IMG/VR virus record: IMGVR_UViG_3300021964_000012
Coordinates: 64,001-128,000 of that record
Strand: one strand, 5' to 3'
DNA: 64,000 nt
Origin: a virus
Positions 48,907-56,134 of the stretch are shown here, in pieces (position 1 is the first letter of the stretch; each line of letters starts with the position of its first letter). The translations under genes were made by a program, and so were the position numbers. Below the pieces are notes generated by a model that saw only the letters and a program-made list of their open reading frames with translations, was not told the DNA's origin and searched no databases.

Positions 48907-49612
48907 TATCTATGTGTTGTATGTGTTGTTCAAGGTTTCGTGTTAACGATAGAGTCTTCATAGCATTTTGTTCAATATACTCTGGATGTATTCGAACAAT
49001 ACTGGGTTTGATGTGTTGTATGTCTGTGAATTCAGTTGTATGTAGCATGTGATCAGCTGGTCTATAACCATGCATTCTTGTTTGTCCAACTAGATGAAGA
49101 GCTGCGTGCGGTTTAACAATATACCCATAGCCGCCCATTGAATAGAGTCCTTGACTATGAACAAACTTTCCATGATCTTCTCTGTCATGTAGACTCCATA
49201 TTTCCTCTTCTACATATTCTTGTTCTTTAATATGCATATTATACATTTTACTGTATGGATTAAGATAGTCTAATTTTAGAATATCTGTGAATCTATCCAT
49301 AATATCTTCAGGGAGTGGTCGTAGCATATAAGCATCATGTTCTAAAATCATAAAAGGTTCATCTGCCTCTACACATTCACACCAAAGAAAATAATGACTC
49401 AAAAAACATCCAAGTACACCAAGTCTTCCACCTTTCATTTTAAACTTGTACTGTCTTAGTCCAAGCTCTTCAAGGATTGCCGGAGCATCAGCACCATGTA
49501 CTGCTGAAAAAATTTCTGGACTGATGCCAACCTCTTTAGCTCTTTTAATACATTTTTGTCCCATAGTGGCACTATGTTTATTTGATTCTAAAACAATAAT
49601 CTTAGTTTTCAT
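48884..49612 (-). CDS. LPS-type glycosyltransferase, family 25-like
   Basis: 242 residues. KIIVLESNKHSATMGQKC at the start, then GVLGCFLSHYFLWCECVE and PFMILEHDAYMLRPL near 65-100: this is the GT25 pattern (GCxxSHxxxW ... ExDA) for galactosyl or glucosyl transfer to LPS. SMGGYGYIVKPHAA follows. Neighbours are other glycosyltransferases, so one glycan is probably built by the group. Confidence 0.78.
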   Translation of the reverse strand: MKTKIIVLESNKHSATMGQKCIKRAKEVGISPEIFSAVHGADAPAILEELGLRQYKFKMKGGRLGVLGCFLSHYFLWCECVEADEPFMILEHDAYMLRPLPEDIMDRFTDILKLDYLNPYSKMYNMHIKEQEYVEEEIWSLHDREDHGKFVHSQGLYSMGGYGYIVKPHAALHLVGQTRMHGYRPADHMLHTTEFTDIQHIKPSIVRIHPEYIEQNAMKTLSLTRNLEQHIQHIDNENTDTK

Positions 49613-50312
49613 TGATTGTACTTCTCCAGCGTTCTATCCACTGTTGCTTTAGTTCATTTACTTCAGCGGTTTTGTAGGCACGTTTGGTTGACTTCTTAGT
49701 ACGTGATGTTTCTTGATATATTTCATCGTTGTTGTTGCCAGTAAATTGGAAATGATCATGAAACAGTTTACTTGAGATGCGTTTGTACGCACCAAGGTCA
49801 TAGGTAATATCTTGCACCCATTGATCAACAGGATTAATACCTATCATGTCAAAAGTATCAATCCATAATCGAGGTAAGCAAGGAAACAGTGTACTATCAG
49901 GACGCTTGCCGTTGGACTCCATGCTTATCAGCGAGTTGTAGTCACGATGCTTGTAGATTTCATCATCCCATCCTTGGTCACGCATGTACACATCATCATT
50001 CCATACAAGATACCATTCACTGTCTATGGATCTTGCCATATGATTGTAGTATTCGTGTAAGCCACTCCATCCTGTGCGTTCCATTTTGTGTACTGATTGC
50101 GTTGCACCAGTTTGTTCAACCAGCATTTTCCAGCGATTGCTATTAAAGTAATCGTCGCTTTCAGTATCATCATCGTCATAGGCTACTGCAATATGCAGTC
50201 TCTGGGGATTGTTTGCAAATTCCAACAGGCCTTTCACACTCTTTTCTGCAAGCATGGTACGCATGCGAGTAGGTAACAGAACTGTTAAAAAAGGTTTACT
50301 TAGGTCGTTCAC
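49602..50312 (-). CDS. GT-A type glycosyltransferase-like protein (paralogue of 23318)
   Basis: About 236 residues if translation begins at the GTG at 50312; ATG at 50360 and GTG at 50402 are further options. The chosen start fits the domain edge (SKPFLTVLLPTRMR) and reduces overlap with the small Cys-rich gene. HIAVAYDDDDTESDDYF and WYLVWNDDVYMRDQGWD (DxD-like), with FTGNNNDEIYQE, mark the same family as 23318. Sugar unknown. Confidence 0.6.
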   Translation of the reverse strand: MNDLSKPFLTVLLPTRMRTMLAEKSVKGLLEFANNPQRLHIAVAYDDDDTESDDYFNSNRWKMLVEQTGATQSVHKMERTGWSGLHEYYNHMARSIDSEWYLVWNDDVYMRDQGWDDEIYKHRDYNSLISMESNGKRPDSTLFPCLPRLWIDTFDMIGINPVDQWVQDITYDLGAYKRISSKLFHDHFQFTGNNNDEIYQETSRTKKSTKRAYKTAEVNELKQQWIERWRSTINEN

Positions 50313-50460
50313 ACTTTTCACATCTGCAATGATCACACGCCTTGTAAATATTGTTACCATCTTGTGGATAGCCTTTGTTCTCTTTCCACAATGGTTCACC
50401 ACAATGACTGTAGTGTCCGCAATTTTTACAATTTGTTGGTTGATAGTCTAGTATGCTCAT
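50296..50460 (-). CDS. Small cysteine-rich protein, zinc-ribbon type (54 residues)
   Basis: Starts at the ATG at 50460. It has four cysteines in the first half and second half groups (NCKNCGHYSHCG and ACDHCRCEKC), i.e. paired CxxC knuckles separated by about 25 residues, as in small zinc-binding proteins. Ends with ERPK. It overlaps the start of the transferase gene in another frame. The cysteine spacing is too regular for a chance frame. Confidence 0.55.
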   Translation of the reverse strand: MSILDYQPTNCKNCGHYSHCGEPLWKENKGYPQDGNNIYKACDHCRCEKCERPK

Positions 50461-50464
50461 ACAT

Positions 50465-50704
50465 TTAATTATCTTGGTACATACGACGACGCATTTCTTT
50501 TATACTTTCTGTATGAAAGCATCTAATTAAAGTTTTTTCTATGTTTGGATAGCGTTCAAGCAATTGTTTATTAAGTAACTCGTCATTTGCTTTGCGATAG
50601 GTTTTACATTCATCAAAAGTCGCAAAACGCAGACCAGCATGTATTTTTAAATCAGGGGATGCTGAATTGCTATAGGTCACTAATGCAACTAATAACCAAT
50701 TCAT
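50465..50704 (-). CDS. Small protein with hydrophobic N-terminus and a Cys pair
   Basis: 79 residues. MNWLLVALVTYSNSASPDL, then FDECKTYRKANDELLNKQLL, then LIRCFHTESIKEM. Same layout as the genes at 11840 and 12075: short hydrophobic start, two cysteines in a polar helical domain. It overlaps the DUF5872-like gene by 4 bases. Probably exported or anchored. Function unknown. Confidence 0.58.
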   Translation of the reverse strand: MNWLLVALVTYSNSASPDLKIHAGLRFATFDECKTYRKANDELLNKQLLERYPNIEKTLIRCFHTESIKEMRRRMYQDN

Positions 50705-51087
50705 TTTGTTTTGACGTTTTTAGCCTTACCACGTCTATTTTTGTCTGGGTCTTGTTTACGTTTACGGTTGGCAGCAGTCTTACGACCTTTTTTGCCTAGT
50801 GCGTGTGCTTTCTTTTGTGGTAGACATTTTGGCTTGCCTTCTGACTTACTGCCCCTAGCACAGTCGCCACGTATTTTTCCATCTGGACCAAAACGCACCC
50901 ATTTTTCTTTAAACCATTTTTTTAGATCTTCATCGAGGTTTTCAGCAAATATTAGTTGTCCATCTGCTCCAAGTTGCACATCTTCTTTCTTGACACAGTT
51001 GGGTACACGTTTGCCGAACATGGTCTTCATGCCCTTCTTTTCGTAACCGTCCCAACATTTTTCGCCGAGTATTTCTTCTATAAGCAT
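50701..51087 (-). CDS. DUF5872-like basic phage protein
   Basis: 128 residues from the ATG at 51087. CWDGYEKKGMKTMFGKRVPNC then GDCARGSKSEGKPKCLPQKK and a very basic tail (KKGRKTAANRKRKQDP). This Cys-pair KPKCLP module is common in large marine phages and often sits in late gene clusters. Probably binds DNA or a partner in the virion; no activity is known. One base after the next gene's stop. Confidence 0.68.
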   Translation of the reverse strand: MLIEEILGEKCWDGYEKKGMKTMFGKRVPNCVKKEDVQLGADGQLIFAENLDEDLKKWFKEKWVRFGPDGKIRGDCARGSKSEGKPKCLPQKKAHALGKKGRKTAANRKRKQDPDKNRRGKAKNVKTK

Positions 51088-51088
51088 A

Positions 51089-51787
51089 TTACTTCTTCTT
51101 TGAATTGCCCCAGTTTGCGGCACCTTTTTTACGGCATTGTACAAGAGCTCCACTTGCGTATGCACTTGGCCATACTTTGTAACGTGACTTTACTTTATGA
51201 TAGCATGCATCTTTTTCGCCAGCAGCTTCATCAAATTGTTCTTCAGTTATTAATGAAGCACTTTCGTTAAGTCCGTCAACTTTGGCTTTCATTTGATTTA
51301 GAAGTAGTTTTAAGCTATCAACTTCTTGTTGCAGTTTAGCAATATCTCTCTGATCTTCGTCGTTGCTTAGGTTTTTCTTTGCTTTGTCCAAAGATAGTAA
51401 TACTGCTTCGAAGTCATTCTTTGCAGTTGGATTGTTTGCTCTAATTAGATTTAGTATGCGTTGTGATCTTTTGTTAGTTGTAGGAAGATCTGAATCAACG
51501 TCTTCGTTTTTCTTGGCTGTTTTTGCCGCATACTTGCGTTTTTCATATTCACTTGGAACATCACTTATGCGTAGATTTTTTAATTTAGGATCAGGCTTGT
51601 ATGTTGCTTTTTCTTCTACATAGTCTTCGTTCTTGGCTTGCTTGGTTGCTACCGCATGCATTACTGATTCAGCATCTTTGCCATAGCGATCAACAAAGTC
51701 ACCTTTTACTTTTTTAAGTTTCTTGAATTTGGCTTCTTTGCTACGCTTTTCGCCACCAGTAAGTTTTCTTTCTTCAATATCAGACAT
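51089..51787 (-). CDS. Phage protein with C-terminal Cys-pair basic module
   Basis: 232 residues. N-terminal LTGGEKRSKEAKFKKLKKVKGDF, a coiled-coil middle (DIAKLQQEVDSLKLLLNQMKAK) and the C-terminal module KDACYHKVKSRYKVWPSAYA then GALVQCRKKGAANWG. The module recurs at the ends of unrelated phage proteins. Likely a virion core or scaffold protein (inference from the late cluster and basic/coiled design). Confidence 0.65.
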   Translation of the reverse strand: MSDIEERKLTGGEKRSKEAKFKKLKKVKGDFVDRYGKDAESVMHAVATKQAKNEDYVEEKATYKPDPKLKNLRISDVPSEYEKRKYAAKTAKKNEDVDSDLPTTNKRSQRILNLIRANNPTAKNDFEAVLLSLDKAKKNLSNDEDQRDIAKLQQEVDSLKLLLNQMKAKVDGLNESASLITEEQFDEAAGEKDACYHKVKSRYKVWPSAYASGALVQCRKKGAANWGNSKKK

Positions 51788-51790
51788 TGT

Positions 51791-53347
51791 TTACTTCTTC
51801 ATGCGTGATTTAAATTTGTAATCTTTTACTATCTTACGTATATCGTCTGTGTTTGTTGTACCTTTATTTGCAAACATACCAACAATAGCATCCATGCTTT
51901 TACCATCATCTACTGCTTTATGTATCTTGTTCATTGATAACTTGCCTTCGCCTAAAGGTTTACCAAAAACTTTTCTATATGCGTACTTGCGTGCATCTTC
52001 TGGTGAAAGGCCTTGCTTTTCAAACTTTTTTGTATGCTTGTCTACCATGTGTTGATCATATGCATCGCCAGTTCTTTGCTTGAGCCTTTTTTCGTCTTTG
52101 CTTGGTGTAAACAAGTCAGATATTACACCTTCATTTCTCATAGTGTATGCTGGTGAAGTTTTCTTTAAGGTCTCAACTTCTTGTTGTAGTTTTTTGTAGT
52201 ACTTTGTAGAAATCATATCACGTAGTTTTTGTTGTTCTGGCATAATACTGCCTTGAGCACTGTGCATTCCGTTAATACCACGTATTACCATCGATTCTGG
52301 ACCAGTTCCGTAAAGATTAACAAGCATCTCTGCTACTTCACCGTGTTGGTTTTGATCTTCAAGTTCCATTACTTTGTCATAAAACTTTTTAAGGTCATAA
52401 TCAAATTCACTTGTTGGAATCGCAGCTTCAACCATTTTGAATGTAGCACTGCTAGTGGCCATTTTTATAAAATCTTTAATTTTACCTGCAGGGCCAGACA
52501 CTTTTATACTGTTACTGCCTGCTGGTTTTGCATTAAACTTTATGCCTTTGAAACTTGGACTTCTATGTGCGTTGTTCATTGTTGCTGCAACAGATTGAGG
52601 GTCATCTATGTTTCCAACTATCATGGTTACATTTTTAGAATCAGTCTTCATTTGTCTTGCAGCCAGTGAGCGGTCGCCGAAACTGGATTCCCCAACACCT
52701 TCACGTTGATCATTCATATGATCTCTTGGATCTTCTGGTATTATGCTATAAGCTCTACGTATTGCACCAGACATTTTTGTGTTAGCATTGAACATTGTAG
52801 TTATTTGATCTGTTAAATCACCGTTGTCGAGGTCGGCTAATTTGATAATCTCGTTTTCGAGCATACGTCTTGATTCACTTAATTCTCTTAACTGTGCTTT
52901 AGCTTTGTAAGCACTATAAGGTTTACCCTTCACAGTTGTTTCTGCTTCTTTGACATCAACTTTCACTGTGCCTTCTTTGTCGACCATCTTCTGTCCAAAA
53001 GCCATCATTTTCATAAGGCTGTCTTTTGTTATCTTGATAGGATTTTTATTGTCCTGTGGCATGTCTGGATCAGGAGCATATCTACCTTCACCGTTTACAA
53101 TGTCCAAAAGTTCCTGCATGTTCTTTGCACCAAAAGCAGTACCATATTCTGGTAAGTGTGTTGCTACTCTTGACAGTGCAATTTGTAGATTCTCATCTGA
53201 GGTGGTCTCTGCTTTATCCATTAGTTTAACTGCAATGGCAGCCAGTCTTGCCTGTGCTGGATTGGTTTCATAGTTAGGTTCTGCTTCCTGCACATGCACT
53301 TCGCTAATTTTCATTTTTTCTTCCTCAAATAGATGTAGTAGTCTCAT
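51791..53347 (-). CDS. Large late-region phage protein, unknown
   Basis: 518 residues. The ATG at 53347 overlaps the upstream stop (ATGA); an ATG at 53314 has a better Shine-Dalgarno (GAGGAAG), so the start is uncertain. N-terminal acidic segment (HVQEAEPNYE), a central alpha/beta region with TMIVGNIDDPQS and FKGIKFNAKPAGSNSIKV, and a basic C-terminus (KVFGKPLGEGKLSMNKIHKAV). Looks like a structural or scaffold-type protein; not assigned. Confidence 0.65.
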   Translation of the reverse strand: MRLLHLFEEEKMKISEVHVQEAEPNYETNPAQARLAAIAVKLMDKAETTSDENLQIALSRVATHLPEYGTAFGAKNMQELLDIVNGEGRYAPDPDMPQDNKNPIKITKDSLMKMMAFGQKMVDKEGTVKVDVKEAETTVKGKPYSAYKAKAQLRELSESRRMLENEIIKLADLDNGDLTDQITTMFNANTKMSGAIRRAYSIIPEDPRDHMNDQREGVGESSFGDRSLAARQMKTDSKNVTMIVGNIDDPQSVAATMNNAHRSPSFKGIKFNAKPAGSNSIKVSGPAGKIKDFIKMATSSATFKMVEAAIPTSEFDYDLKKFYDKVMELEDQNQHGEVAEMLVNLYGTGPESMVIRGINGMHSAQGSIMPEQQKLRDMISTKYYKKLQQEVETLKKTSPAYTMRNEGVISDLFTPSKDEKRLKQRTGDAYDQHMVDKHTKKFEKQGLSPEDARKYAYRKVFGKPLGEGKLSMNKIHKAVDDGKSMDAIVGMFANKGTTNTDDIRKIVKDYKFKSRMKK

Positions 53348-54282
53348 TTTTCGCTCGCATAGTCTCTTGATCTTTGTACAAAGGTTTCACATGCCATTAC
53401 TGCATCTTGAAGTTTGCCAAAGGATTTTTTGGATTCTTTTCCGTTTACTTTTACTCTGTAGCCGTCATCTTCTGAACCATATACTTTAAGTTCTTTGCCA
53501 TCGTCTGTGGTAAAAGTCTTAACAGGTTCTGCTAACATTTCTTCGTTTTTCTTTTTTTCAATGTCGCCAAGATAGTCCATGATTGATTTTTTATCGCCGA
53601 TACTATCCTCAGGTAACTCTGCTTTTTTACTAGCAGGGTTAATTGGTCCGCTTAGTGTTTGATCTGTGTCTGGCGAAACGCCGTCCCATGATTCTTCATC
53701 TCCTGGATTTGGTCCTTCGCCTAGTTCCTGCTTCATGTAGTCTCTGGATATATCAAGATAGTCAAGTGCTTTGATAATTTTACCTTGCACCCATTCTGGC
53801 AAGTTTTCATCATCGTCTAAGATGCCTTGTAGTTCTAGTGCTGCATCTGCTGCTCGTGCAAGTTGATCTTTGGCCATTGCACCTTCTTCGTCATACTCAC
53901 CTTTGTCCTTGATATCTACTTCTTCTGCATCGTTTGCATAGGCAGAAATATCAATTGTTTCTGCGTCTTCACCAACAAGATATCCTTTAGTCGGGTTTTT
54001 CTCTTTGTTGCTTCCTACAACTGGACTTACTTCTGGCATCTTGTAATCAGCCGGAAGTTGCTTTGGCTTATAGCCTTTTTCAAATTCTTTAGTGCTGACA
54101 GTCTTAGCACTTTCAAATGGAATGTCACGGTATAGGTTTTCTAGAATGCTGGTCATATCATTGGCCTTCATACCTTCTTTGATATGATTGACCTTTGATT
54201 TAAATTGACGCTCATGAGGCTTTCTGGCTTCATCAATTTGATTAAGTTTACTTACTAGGTTTGCAAAACTGTTATCGTCCAT
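53344..54282 (-). CDS. Late-region phage protein with acidic linker module
   Basis: 312 residues. The central module KGEYDEEGAMAKDQLARAAD then LPEWVQGKIIKALDYLDISRDY is one I know from many marine phage proteins of unknown role. The C-terminus (LKVYGSEDDGYRVKVNGKES) is a small beta domain. Long low-complexity acidic stretches. Presumed virion or assembly protein. Starts one base from the Dps stop. Confidence 0.65.
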   Translation of the reverse strand: MDDNSFANLVSKLNQIDEARKPHERQFKSKVNHIKEGMKANDMTSILENLYRDIPFESAKTVSTKEFEKGYKPKQLPADYKMPEVSPVVGSNKEKNPTKGYLVGEDAETIDISAYANDAEEVDIKDKGEYDEEGAMAKDQLARAADAALELQGILDDDENLPEWVQGKIIKALDYLDISRDYMKQELGEGPNPGDEESWDGVSPDTDQTLSGPINPASKKAELPEDSIGDKKSIMDYLGDIEKKKNEEMLAEPVKTFTTDDGKELKVYGSEDDGYRVKVNGKESKKSFGKLQDAVMACETFVQRSRDYASEK

Positions 54283-54725
54283 TACTCTCTACTCTCTTTT
54301 AAAAAACTTTTTAACATCCATCCATGTTTAGCATGAGCGTCTAATCGCTCAGCAATAAAATTTTCTATTCCTCTATTCTTTTCTGCACCTGCAGATTGAA
54401 ACGATTGTTCTAGTATGCTTTCTAACGCACGATTATCATCAAGTAGTTCTTGCATCATGATTGATGCTCTTGGCACTTTTGTCTGTCCTTGTATTACACT
54501 TAGTTCAGAGAATCTTTCAAACGATCCTGGAGTGTAAGTATCTAATGTTCTGATATATTCTGCGATCTGATCAATGGCATTTTCATTTAATTCTTCATAT
54601 AGATTAGCAAAAAATTCGTGATACTGTGCAAAGTTTGATCCTTCAACATTCCAATGAAAGTATTGAGCTTTTATTGCGAAAGCATAGGTGCTTGCCAACA
54701 GTGTCTTTAAATCGTCAGATAACAT
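54282..54725 (-). CDS. dps: Dps/ferritin-like protein
   Basis: 147 residues. AFAIKAQYFHWNVEGSNF near residue 14 with HEFFANLYEELNENAIDQIAEYI matches the Dps ferroxidase-site region (H-x-x-x-W-N-V-x-G then H...D...E), and ERLDAHAKHGWMLKSFL is the last helix. It may store iron and protect DNA from oxidation. No long basic DNA-binding tail. First gene of the late transcript, with a GATAAATA box 22 bases upstream. Confidence 0.82.
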   Translation of the reverse strand: MLSDDLKTLLASTYAFAIKAQYFHWNVEGSNFAQYHEFFANLYEELNENAIDQIAEYIRTLDTYTPGSFERFSELSVIQGQTKVPRASIMMQELLDDNRALESILEQSFQSAGAEKNRGIENFIAERLDAHAKHGWMLKSFLKESRE

Positions 54726-54746
54726 TTTTAATTCCTTTATTAAGAG

Positions 54747-54754
54747 TATTTATC
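54747..54754 (-). promoter_or_regulatory. Late-type promoter box GATAAATA before dps
   Basis: GATAAATA on the minus strand, one base from the T4 late box, 22 bases before the dps start, with AAAGGA between. No sigma70 -35 box is seen. It would drive dps and the run of late genes that follows. Confidence 0.5.
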
Positions 54755-54776
54755 TGAAAGAAACAATAAGGGGTTG

Positions 54777-55295
54777 TTAAATGAGATTGAAATATCGATA
54801 GTTAGGGCTTAGTCTCTGACTGTTAACAACTTTTGCCCAACCTTCTACAGGATATGCACATGTCAAGTCTTTGCAAATATAACATTCAATACCGAGACTG
54901 CTCATGTTTTTATATCCTGTGCGGCGATTGATTATGCACTCTTGTTCATGAAAACCACAGTAGATAATATTTGTAAGGTTGTAATGTTTAAGGTACTTTT
55001 CAACTACAAAAGGTCCAGCTTTGTTTGGATAATGCTGAACGTAGGGTAGATTTTGTAATACGTCTGGTGATTTGTCAATCTCGGTTGTAACCACCAGAGG
55101 ATATTTCATGTTTGGGAGATACTCGATTATCTTTCTCATGTAGACACTGTTCCAAGAATTTAGTTCTCCAGGTCCAAGGTTTTCTGGCACCCAAAATGGA
55201 AATAATTCTTCTTGGTTTTCCCAAGGATCCATGATTATCCAAATAGAATTTTCGTTCAGTTCTGCAATTTGTACTTTGGAAAGTTTAACAAACAT
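54777..55295 (-). CDS. Isochorismatase-like cysteine hydrolase fold protein
   Basis: 172 residues. SIWIIMDPWENQEE (Asp of the triad), YPLVVTTEIDKSPD (possible Lys) and IIYCGFHEQECIINRRTGYKNM then CYICKDLTCAYP resemble the isochorismatase/nicotinamidase fold, where a Cys after a G-x-x-x-x-x-C turn is the nucleophile. The match is partial, so the reaction is not assigned. A nicotinamidase role would suit the NAD genes but is not shown. Confidence 0.5.
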   Translation of the reverse strand: MFVKLSKVQIAELNENSIWIIMDPWENQEELFPFWVPENLGPGELNSWNSVYMRKIIEYLPNMKYPLVVTTEIDKSPDVLQNLPYVQHYPNKAGPFVVEKYLKHYNLTNIIYCGFHEQECIINRRTGYKNMSSLGIECYICKDLTCAYPVEGWAKVVNSQRLSPNYRYFNLI

Positions 55296-55297
55296 TG

Positions 55298-55465
55298 CTA
55301 AGATTTTTTTGGTTTGTACTTTGTTGGATTAGGTGTGTTACCATAAGCACGTGGTCCTACACGTTTTATGGGTTGAGCAAATAGATTGGATTGCACAACT
55401 GCAACGTTACTTGCACTGGTTGTTGATGCGTCAGCATTTTCTTGTATGATGTCTTTGATTTTCAT
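55298..55465 (-). CDS. Small late protein (55 residues)
   Basis: ATG at 55465, one base after the stop of the upstream gene. MKIKDIIQENADASTT, then an Ala/Ser/Val-rich part and basic tail (TPNPTKYKPKKS). The KIKDIIQEN start matches the pattern of neighbouring late proteins (MKAEEILKEG, MRAFEIVEN), a shared N-terminal tag. This tag may be a scaffold-type delivery signal (inference). Confidence 0.5.
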   Translation of the reverse strand: MKIKDIIQENADASTTSASNVAVVQSNLFAQPIKRVGPRAYGNTPNPTKYKPKKS

Positions 55466-55654
55466 TTACTTGCCCTCTGTAAAACTAAGCATGCCTTCAT
55501 AGAAACTGTTGTTAGTGTCTGTAGGAAGATCTTGTGGATTAACAATATTACGAGCCTTGGCCCAAGCATAGCCAGCCATATGTCCTGAGCAGTCTTTGGT
55601 ACAAGGATAGCCTTTGTACATTAATCCTTCTTTTAAGATTTCTTCTGCTTTCAT
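55466..55654 (-). CDS. Small Cys-pair phage protein
   Basis: 62 residues. N-terminal MKAEEILKEGLMYKG, then YPCTKDCSGHMAGYAWA, a CxxxC-H module shared by many large phages, and an acidic end. Co-translated (4-base overlap) with the next small gene. Likely a virion or core component; function unknown. Confidence 0.62.
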   Translation of the reverse strand: MKAEEILKEGLMYKGYPCTKDCSGHMAGYAWAKARNIVNPQDLPTDTNNSFYEGMLSFTEGK

Positions 55655-55851
55655 TTTTTCTTCTTACCCGACTTCATGTTTGCACACCAGTGATACATCT
55701 TTGCACGTTCACCAGATGCTTTCTTTGCTTTTGCACGCAAGTCAGTTACACTTCCTTTGCAACTAGCACCTGCACGTTTTACTCTACCTGGTCGGCTTTT
55801 CCCCTTTACTTTGCCATCTGCAAAGTTTTCTACTATTTCAAAGGCTCGCAT
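55651..55851 (-). CDS. Small basic Cys-pair phage protein
   Basis: 66 residues, very basic. GASCKGSVTDLRAKAKKASG then MYHWCANMKSGKKKK: the two cysteines bracket a helical basic stretch, a module seen in many large marine phages. N-terminal MRAFEIVENFADG tag as in its neighbours. Probably binds DNA in the virion (inference). Confidence 0.65.
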   Translation of the reverse strand: MRAFEIVENFADGKVKGKSRPGRVKRAGASCKGSVTDLRAKAKKASGERAKMYHWCANMKSGKKKK

Positions 55852-56134
55852 TTTCTTTTACTATACGAAAGGTTGAATTATCAACGATCTCAGCTGATCC
55901 GTAACTACATCTTAGTTTTCTTGTTTTAAATTCACCACCATGATTTTCAATGCGTACAGTGTATTCACCTGGTTCTGCTGAAATTTGCAGTATTTCTGTC
56001 ACGTATTCGATCGGATACCAAGTGTAGTTGCGTTCATTGAACAGTTCATCGTTGACGTAGATTCTATACATCGGTGGTTTGTTTTGCCATTTAGCAAAAA
56101 CATCTAGTTCCATTTTAACAAATTGTTTTTCCAT
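55838..56134 (-). CDS. Small beta-rich phage protein
   Basis: 98 residues. MYRIYVNDELFNERNY, IEYVTEILQIS and AEPGEYTVRIENHGGEF form an immunoglobulin-like or carbohydrate-binding beta sandwich. No catalytic residues. Overlaps the basic gene by 14 bases and follows the amidoligase gene directly. Possibly an adaptor of a virion complex. Confidence 0.55.
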   Translation of the reverse strand: MEKQFVKMELDVFAKWQNKPPMYRIYVNDELFNERNYTWYPIEYVTEILQISAEPGEYTVRIENHGGEFKTRKLRCSYGSAEIVDNSTFRIVKENASL

